Origin: Streptomonospora nanhaiensis
GTDB taxonomy: Bacteria > Actinomycetota > Actinomycetes > Streptosporangiales > Streptosporangiaceae
Length of the DNA stretch: 64,000 bases
Assembly (NCBI RefSeq): GCF_026642255.1
Contig: NZ_CP113264.1
Coordinates: 4,402,001 to 4,466,000 of the forward strand
Direction of reading: 5' to 3'
The position numbers and the translations under genes were made by a program. The notes under the pieces were generated by a model. The model had not been told where the DNA came from and searched no databases. It saw nothing but the letters and a program-made list of their open reading frames with translations. This document shows, piece after piece, positions 59,144 through 64,000 of the stretch; within the stretch, counting starts at the first letter, position 1; each line of letters opens with the position of its first letter.

Positions 59144-59511
59144 GCGTCGTAGCCGTTGACGTAGTCCAGGGCCAGGAGGATCACCTCGCCGGAGAAGGCG
59201 ACGAGGTAGCCCATGCCCGCGCCGGCGAAGGCGCGCTTGGACTTGTCGATCTCCCCCGGCTCGCCGCCCGCCAGGATCCAGCGCAGACCGGCGACCACGG
59301 TGAACAGGACGGCGAAGGAGACGGCGATGCTCTGCCCCACCCGGGTCAGGCGCCGGACGACCTCGTTGATGTGGACGGTGTAGGCCTCCACCTCGGCCGC
59401 GGCCGGGTCGCCGCCGAGGGCGACGAGCGCCAGGGCCGCTCCCGCCGCGAGGACGCAGGTCCGTGCCGCCGGCAGGCGCCGCGTCCGTCCCGTACCGCGC
59501 GGATCCCCCAT
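59140..59511 (-). CDS. VirB2/TrbC-like pilin or channel subunit
   Basis: A 123-residue protein: signal peptide (RTCVLAAGAALALVALGG, cleavage near PAAA/EV) and two membrane helices (VGQSIAVSFAVLFTVVAGLRWILAGG and AGAGMGYLVAFSGEVILLAL, read in parts) separated by a short charged loop EPGEIDKSKRAF. This is the topology of VirB2/TrbC. The ATG at 59511 was chosen from its signal peptide; the ribosome site GGGGGC is modest. It is the first secretion-structure gene of the operon. Confidence 0.85.
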   Translation of the reverse strand: MGDPRGTGRTRRLPAARTCVLAAGAALALVALGGDPAAAEVEAYTVHINEVVRRLTRVGQSIAVSFAVLFTVVAGLRWILAGGEPGEIDKSKRAFAGAGMGYLVAFSGEVILLALDYVNGYDA

Positions 59512-59602
59512 CCCGCCCCCTTCCGCTCGCCTACTGGGAAAGAAGCCGGTGGAGGGGCGGGATTGGACCGGGTCAAGGCATTCCTTTACCCGGTCCGGAC
59601 CC

Positions 59603-60331
59603 TCAGGCCGGCGCCGGGACCGGCGAGCGGGCGGCGACCCGGCCGGAGCGGACCGCGTCCGCCAGGCGCTTCTCGGCGCGGGAGCGCCGCTTGGCGAGCT
59701 TCCAGTACGCGGTCCCCCGTTCTCTCGCCAACCGGGTCAGCGGGACGCCCTCCAGCCGGGTGAGGCCGATGACGCACGCCTCCGACTCGCTGAGCACGCC
59801 CTGGCGGACGGCGTCCCGGAGCACCAGGTCGGGGCTCCCGGGCGGCCGGGGCGCGAGGGCGCCCCGCTCGGGCCCCTCCCCCGCCACCGGGTGGGCGAGG
59901 GCGTCACGGCGCGCACGCAGGCCGGCTCGCTGGGCGCGGCAGCGCAGCATCCACGGCAGCCGGTACCAGCCGGTGTCGATCTCGTGGACGGCGGCGATGA
60001 AACCCGCCAGGACCTCCCCCTGGACGTCCTCGGCCGCGCAGGCTTCCAGGCCCTCGCACAGCCGCCGCGCGCACGCCTTCAACCCGGGCACGGCCAGGCC
60101 GACGGCGGCGACCATCCACTCCTCCGACAGGCGGGCGTCGATGATCACCCGCCGCCAGACGGCGTCGCGCACCTGGCGCGCGACCGCGCCCGAGAGCAGG
60201 GCCTCGCGCACCTCCAGCAGCGTCGCGGGGCGCGGGTCGGTGAACGGTTCGAGCAGGGCGGCGAGTTCTCGCGGGTCCAGGTCCGAACGCAGGAACTCGC
60301 GCTCGGCGGTGTGCAGCAGTCCGGTCCACAT
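59603..60331 (-). CDS. Sigma-like or HTH protein heading the secretion operon
   Basis: A 242-residue protein of unknown function. The C-terminal 60 residues ([49 protein letters not shown], read in parts) look like sigma region 4 or a related helix-turn-helix. The N-terminal part is helical and Cys-containing ([25 protein letters not shown]). The ATG at 60331 follows GAGGGAGA. It stands 91 bp upstream of the pilin-like gene on the same strand, so it may regulate the operon. I cannot place it in a named family with certainty. Confidence 0.7.
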   Translation of the reverse strand: MWTGLLHTAEREFLRSDLDPRELAALLEPFTDPRPATLLEVREALLSGAVARQVRDAVWRRVIIDARLSEEWMVAAVGLAVPGLKACARRLCEGLEACAAEDVQGEVLAGFIAAVHEIDTGWYRLPWMLRCRAQRAGLRARRDALAHPVAGEGPERGALAPRPPGSPDLVLRDAVRQGVLSESEACVIGLTRLEGVPLTRLARERGTAYWKLAKRRSRAEKRLADAVRSGRVAARSPVPAPA

Positions 60332-60761
60332 GGTGTGTCTCCCTCGGTGGGCGGTCGGGACCAGGCCACGAAAGGAGGGGCCGCCCACGCGGGGCCGGCA
60401 CCGGTCCCGCCGGGCGCACGCGCAGCGCGCACAGCGGTCCCGCCGACCGCTGACACGGGGCCGACCGGGGGCGCACAGAGCCGCGTCGGGCGCCCGTACG
60501 GCGGGGAGGCGGCCGGGCCCCGGGACCGCCTCGGTGCGGGGGCTGTGGGCGGGGCGGCCGGGACCGCGCCCGCCGACGGCGGCCGGGGCGACCGGAGTTG
60601 GACAGAACGTGGCCGGGTCTCCCGGAACCCGTGACCGGGGAGCGCGCACGCCCTTCCCGGGCCGGCCCCGTCCGGCCCGGGGCGTGCGGGGCCCGGGGTG
60701 TTTGCCGTACCCGGACGGTCCATGGATCCGGCGGGGACCGCGACCGGGTAAGCCTGGTCCC
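60332..60761. other. Divergent intergenic region, nothing recognised
   Basis: 430 bp of very GC-rich DNA between the secretion operon and the UvrA-like gene. It should hold promoters for both directions. No repeats, hairpins or attachment site identified. Confidence 0.45.
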
Positions 60762-63092
60762 ATGGAAAACCACGACGACCGCATCCGGGTGCGCGGAGCC
60801 CGCATCCACAACCTGAGGAACGTGGACGCGGAGCTGCCCCGCGACGCGCTGGTGGCCTTCACCGGCGTCTCGGGGTCGGGCAAGTCCTCGCTGGCCTTCG
60901 GGACGCTGTACGCCGAGTCCCAGCACCGGTACCTGGAGTCCGTGGCGCCGTACGCGCGGCGCCTGCTCCAACAGCTCCCGGCCCCGGAGGTGGACGACAT
61001 CACCGGCATGCCCCCGGCCGTGGCCCTGGCCCAGCCGCGCACCGCGCCGTCGGTCCGGTCCACCGTGGGCACCCTCACCACGGTCTCCAACACGCTGCGC
61101 ATGCTGTTCTCCCGCGCCGGGACCTACCCGCCCGGCGCGGACCGCCTGGACTCGGACTCCTTCTCCCCCAACACCGTGGCCGGAGCCTGCCCCGTCTGCC
61201 ACGGGGAGGGGGTCGAGCACGAGGTCACCGAGGAGTCGCTGGTGCCCGACCCCTCGCTGAGCATCGCCGACGGCGCCGTCGCCTCCTGGCCGGGGGCCTG
61301 GCAGGGCAAGAACCTGCGCGACATCCTCGACACCCTCGGGTACAACATCCACCGGCCCTGGCGGGAGCTGCCCCGGGAGGAGCGCGAGTGGATCCTGTTC
61401 ACCGAGGAGCAGCCGGTGGTGACCGTCCACCCGGTCCGGGAGGCGGGCCGCGTGCACCGCAGCTACCAGGGCGAGTACAGCAGCGCCCGGCGTCTGGTGC
61501 TCAAGGCGTACGCCTCCTCGGCCAGCGAGGCGCGGCGCCGCCGGGCGGCGGGGTTCATGGTCGACCGGACCTGTCCCGAGTGCGGCGGGAGGCGGCTGCG
61601 CCGGGAGGCGCTGCGGGTCACCTTCGCGGGCCGCACCATCACCGAGGTGGCGGGGCTGCCCCTGACCGAGCTGGCCGCCCTGCTGCGCCCCTGGCGGGAG
61701 GACGCCGGCGCCGCCGGGGCGCTGGCCGGGGAGATCACCGGCCGGGTCGAGGTGCTGGAGGAACTGGGGCTGGGCTACCTGAGCGTGGACCGCCCGGCCC
61801 CGACCCTGTCCACCGGCGAGTTCCAGCGGATCCGGCTGGCCACCCAGCTGGGCACGGGCCTGTTCGGCGTGGTCTACGTCCTGGACGAGCCCTCGGCGGG
61901 CCTGCACCCGGCCGACTGCGAGGCGCTGTCGGGGATCCTGCGGCGCCTGCGGGACGGGGGCAACACCGTGTGCTTCGTCGAGCACGACCTGGACATCGTG
62001 CGCGGGGCCGACTGGATCGTGGACGTGGGCCCGGAGGCGGGCGAGCGCGGCGGGAGGGTCCTCTACAGCGGTCCGGTGGCGGGGCTGCGCGACGTCCCGG
62101 AGTCGGTGACCCGCCGCTACCTGTTCCACGACGCCCTGCCGGAGAGGCGCCCCCACACGCCCCGCGGACACCTGGAACTGCGCGGGGTCATCCGCAACAA
62201 CCTCAGGGGGCTGGACGCCGACGTCCCCCTGGGGGTGTTCACCGCCGTCACCGGGGTCTCCGGTTCGGGCAAGTCCACCCTGCTGGCGGCGGTCGCGGAC
62301 CGCGCCGCCGGGCACGGGCGGGTGGTGTGGGTCAGCCAGCAGCCGATCGGGCGGACCCCGCGCTCCAACCTGGCCACCTACACCGGGCTCTTCGACACGG
62401 TGCGCAAGCTCTTCGCCGCCACCGAGGAGGCGCGGGCCCTGGACTACGGGCCGGGCCGGTTCTCCTTCAACGTCGTGGGCGGGCGCTGCCCGACCTGTGA
62501 GGGGGAGGGGTTCGTGTCGGTGGAGCTGCTGTTCCTGCCCACCGCCTACGCCCCGTGCCCGGCCTGCGGCGGGTCCCGCTACAACGAGGACACCCTCCGG
62601 GTGCGGTACCGGGGGCGCACGGTGGCGGACGTGCTGGCCATGTCGGTCGAGGAGGCGGAGGGCTTCTTCACCGGGGAGCCGTCGGTGCGGCGGTCGCTGC
62701 AGACCCTGGCCGGGGTCGGGCTGGGCTACCTGCGCCTGGGCCAGCCGGCCACCGAGCTCTCCGGCGGCGAGGCTCAGCGGATCAAACTGGCCACCGAGCT
62801 CCAGCGCCGCCGGGTCGCCGACTCCCTCTACCTGCTCGACGAGCCCACCACCGGGCTCCACCCGTACGACACCGACGTGCTGATGGGCCGCCTGCACGAC
62901 CTGGTCGGGGCCGGCGCCACCGTCGTGGCGGCCGAGCACGACATGCGGGTCGTGGCCACCGCCGACCACGTCATCGACCTGGGCCCGGGCGGCGGCTCCG
63001 AGGGCGGCCGGATCGTCGCCCAGGGGGATCCGGCGAGGATCGCCGCCGCCCCGGACAGCAGGACCGGCGCCTATCTGAAGGGGCTGCTCTGA
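60762..63092 (+). CDS. UvrA-like ABC ATPase (short, UvrA2/DrrC class)
   Basis: A 776-residue double ABC ATPase related to excinuclease subunit UvrA, about 170 residues shorter than the housekeeping protein, as in the UvrA2/DrrC branch that lacks the UvrB-binding insertion. Walker A motifs are GVSGSGKSS (about 33-41) and GVSGSGKST; signatures are [12 protein letters not shown] and [12 protein letters not shown]. CxxC zinc pairs occur in [24 protein letters not shown] and CPACGGSR. Walker B sites are [13 protein letters not shown] and [12 protein letters not shown]. DrrC-like members protect DNA against intercalating antibiotics. The ATG at 60762 gives the usual [15 protein letters not shown] start. 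It is a single-gene unit with a terminator. Confidence 0.92.
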   Translation: MENHDDRIRVRGARIHNLRNVDAELPRDALVAFTGVSGSGKSSLAFGTLYAESQHRYLESVAPYARRLLQQLPAPEVDDITGMPPAVALAQPRTAPSVRSTVGTLTTVSNTLRMLFSRAGTYPPGADRLDSDSFSPNTVAGACPVCHGEGVEHEVTEESLVPDPSLSIADGAVASWPGAWQGKNLRDILDTLGYNIHRPWRELPREEREWILFTEEQPVVTVHPVREAGRVHRSYQGEYSSARRLVLKAYASSASEARRRRAAGFMVDRTCPECGGRRLRREALRVTFAGRTITEVAGLPLTELAALLRPWREDAGAAGALAGEITGRVEVLEELGLGYLSVDRPAPTLSTGEFQRIRLATQLGTGLFGVVYVLDEPSAGLHPADCEALSGILRRLRDGGNTVCFVEHDLDIVRGADWIVDVGPEAGERGGRVLYSGPVAGLRDVPESVTRRYLFHDALPERRPHTPRGHLELRGVIRNNLRGLDADVPLGVFTAVTGVSGSGKSTLLAAVADRAAGHGRVVWVSQQPIGRTPRSNLATYTGLFDTVRKLFAATEEARALDYGPGRFSFNVVGGRCPTCEGEGFVSVELLFLPTAYAPCPACGGSRYNEDTLRVRYRGRTVADVLAMSVEEAEGFFTGEPSVRRSLQTLAGVGLGYLRLGQPATELSGGEAQRIKLATELQRRRVADSLYLLDEPTTGLHPYDTDVLMGRLHDLVGAGATVVAAEHDMRVVATADHVIDLGPGGGSEGGRIVAQGDPARIAAAPDSRTGAYLKGLL

Positions 63093-63124
63093 CGCGCCGC
63101 GCGCTCCGCCAGTAGCCGTTCGGC

Positions 63125-63148
63125 GAGCCCGCCCGGGCGGGCGGGCTC
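63125..63148 (+). terminator. Hairpin terminator of the UvrA-like gene
   Basis: GAGCCCGCCC, GGGC loop, GGGCGGGCTC: a perfect 10-bp stem 33 nt after the stop at 63092. Confidence 0.75.
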
Positions 63149-63438
63149 ACCGCGCGGCCCGGTCCGGCGGCCTGCGCCCGGAGCCCCGCCGGGAGGCCGG
63201 GGCGACGCGGTGGCTGTACCGGTTCCCGGGGTGGCCGCGCGCCTCCAGGTGGAGGAGGCCGTCGCGGGGGGCGGCTCCGGCGGGGCGGCCCGACGCACGC
63301 CTCCCGATCGGAAACGGAAAGGGGAATGCGTACAGCGTTTCCCTTCACCAGGGCCATGAATTTCTTCCCGAAGACACTCCCATTGCCTTCTTTGCCGCCG
63401 CCCGGGCCATTTTTTGCCGACCGTCCCGAATTCCCGGC

Positions 63439-63882
63439 GTGGCCGACACCGCCTGCGGGAACGCTGCCCCCATGCCGAAAAGCGCAGTCTCCGGTCCGGC
63501 CGCGGGCAAGGGCACTCCCGTGGACGTCGCGGCCCCGCGAAAGGAACTGCGCCGCCGCGCCGACGGGGAGGCGCGGTGCGACGCGGGCGTCTGCTCCACG
63601 GACGCCTCCGACCGCCGCCGGGTCCCCCTCGGGGCCATGGTGCGCGGCGACGCCGGGGCCGCTGCGAAGGCCGTCTCCGTCGGCGCCCGGTTCGGCGCCT
63701 CCATTCTCTCCCGGGGCGGGGGAACCGGCTCGGGAGGGCAGGACACCGGCGCTCCGGTCGTCCCCGACTGGACGCGGCGCCGGGCCGGGCCCGCATCCGG
63801 TGGGGAGCCGGAAGCGTCCCTCCCGGCCGCCGTGCCCGGCGCGGCGGCCGGCGCCCGGTACCGCGCACGGCGGCGGGCCTGA
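63439..63882 (+). pseudogene. Decayed N-terminal fragment of an FAD-binding (PCMH) oxidase
   Basis: The 147-residue frame contains RCDAGVCSTDASDRRRVPLG and GASILSRGGGTGSGGQDTG, which correspond to the start of FAD-linked dehydrogenases of the lactate-dehydrogenase/(Fe-S) type (family pattern DAGTRALYSTDASNYRQVP then GAPVLSRGGGTSLAGQ). Key residues are changed (YSTDAS has lost its Tyr, TSLAGQ became TGSGGQ) and the protein ends after the first FAD segment. The rest of the gene, normally 900 or more residues, is absent. The true start is uncertain (63439 or 63472). Confidence 0.6.
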
Positions 63883-63952
63883 CCGGCGCCCGCGCGCCGC
63901 CGGTCCGCACGGTCGCGGAACCTGTCCCACCACGAGGAAGGCGAGGGAACCC

Positions 63953-64000
63953 ATGGCGGTCAAGGTCTCGGACCACGTCCTGCAGCGGTTGCGCGAATGG
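63953..64000 (+). CDS. Start of a thiamine-diphosphate-dependent enzyme (pyruvate oxidase/acetolactate-synthase-like)
   Basis: Sixteen codons before the right edge encode MAVKVSDHVLQRLREW, the typical first residues of ThDP-dependent proteins of the pyruvate-oxidase-like group, which continue with a GVxxVFGYPGDG block. AGGCGAGGG upstream is a good ribosome site. Only the start is inside the window, so the assignment rests on a short but distinctive sequence. Confidence 0.6.
   Translation, partial: MAVKVSDHVLQRLREW

Noticed and set aside
50929..60331. Annotating the secretion operon as a proven integrative conjugative element
   Set aside because: No integrase, relaxase, excisionase or flanking direct repeats are visible.

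Overview
The window is 64 kb of very GC-rich DNA with compact, strongly coupled operons, GTG starts, leaderless regulator genes and actinobacterial protein families (MmyB-type XRE regulators, PrgI/VirB4 type IV secretion genes, DUF418, DUF2637). It reads as the chromosome of an actinomycete, most likely Nocardiopsis or a close relative; the genus is an inference from protein style, not from a marker gene. No rRNA, tRNA or CRISPR array was seen.

Layout. 1-6.6 kb: the 3'-truncated end of an iron-dependent redox enzyme, two zinc alcohol dehydrogenases, an XRE regulator and a secreted phosphoesterase. 7.5-10.1 kb: an ECF sigma operon with a 30-residue membrane peptide and a CxxC membrane protein, divergent from a DUF418 membrane protein. 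10.3-12.1 kb: a divergent SDR/XRE pair. 12.2-16.7 kb: a two-component system with a lantibiotic-immunity-like ABC transporter, preceded by a 160-bp MITE-like element. 17-21 kb: a sugar-acid dehydratase/GntP permease operon and its divergent GntR regulator, with an AT-rich palindromic operator. 21.5-25 kb: two methyltransferases, one frameshifted at an 18-C tract, and an amidohydrolase. 25-32.7 kb: folE, queD, two cytochromes P450, a one-module adenylation-thiolation-reductase (A-T-R) enzyme and a flavin-type oxidase; the last four genes form a likely small biosynthetic operon that I do not recognise. 33-36.8 kb: a second two-component/ABC export module. 36.9-44.6 kb: a pair of fused ABC permease-ATPases (IrtAB/YbtPQ style), a perfect Zur-type 7-1-7 box, and a FecBCD-type metallophore importer. 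44.7-47.1 kb: an ArsR sensor with KmtR-like ligand spacing, coupled to a P1B-4 metal-efflux ATPase. 47.3-50.7 kb: SnoaL-like protein, a second SDR/XRE pair, a phosphotransferase and a DUF2637 remnant. 50.9-60.3 kb: a continuous type IV secretion-like operon (VirB2, VirB6/TrbL, PrgI, VirB4 and VirD4-like proteins, a replication-relaxation protein, a cell-wall hydrolase) with a sigma-like gene at its head and no relaxase or integrase in view. 60.8-64 kb: a short UvrA paralogue, a decayed FAD-oxidase fragment and the start of a ThDP-dependent enzyme.

How it fits together. The 36.9-47.1 kb block looks like a metal-homeostasis island: zinc-starvation-controlled metallophore uptake beside a nickel/cobalt-type sensor with an efflux pump. 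The 25-32.7 kb block is the best candidate for an undescribed pathway. The most unusual sequence-level signals are the 18-C tract that breaks a methyltransferase, the perfect Zur palindrome, and four regulator genes whose start codon lies 6-7 nt after a -10-like hexamer, which implies leaderless transcripts.
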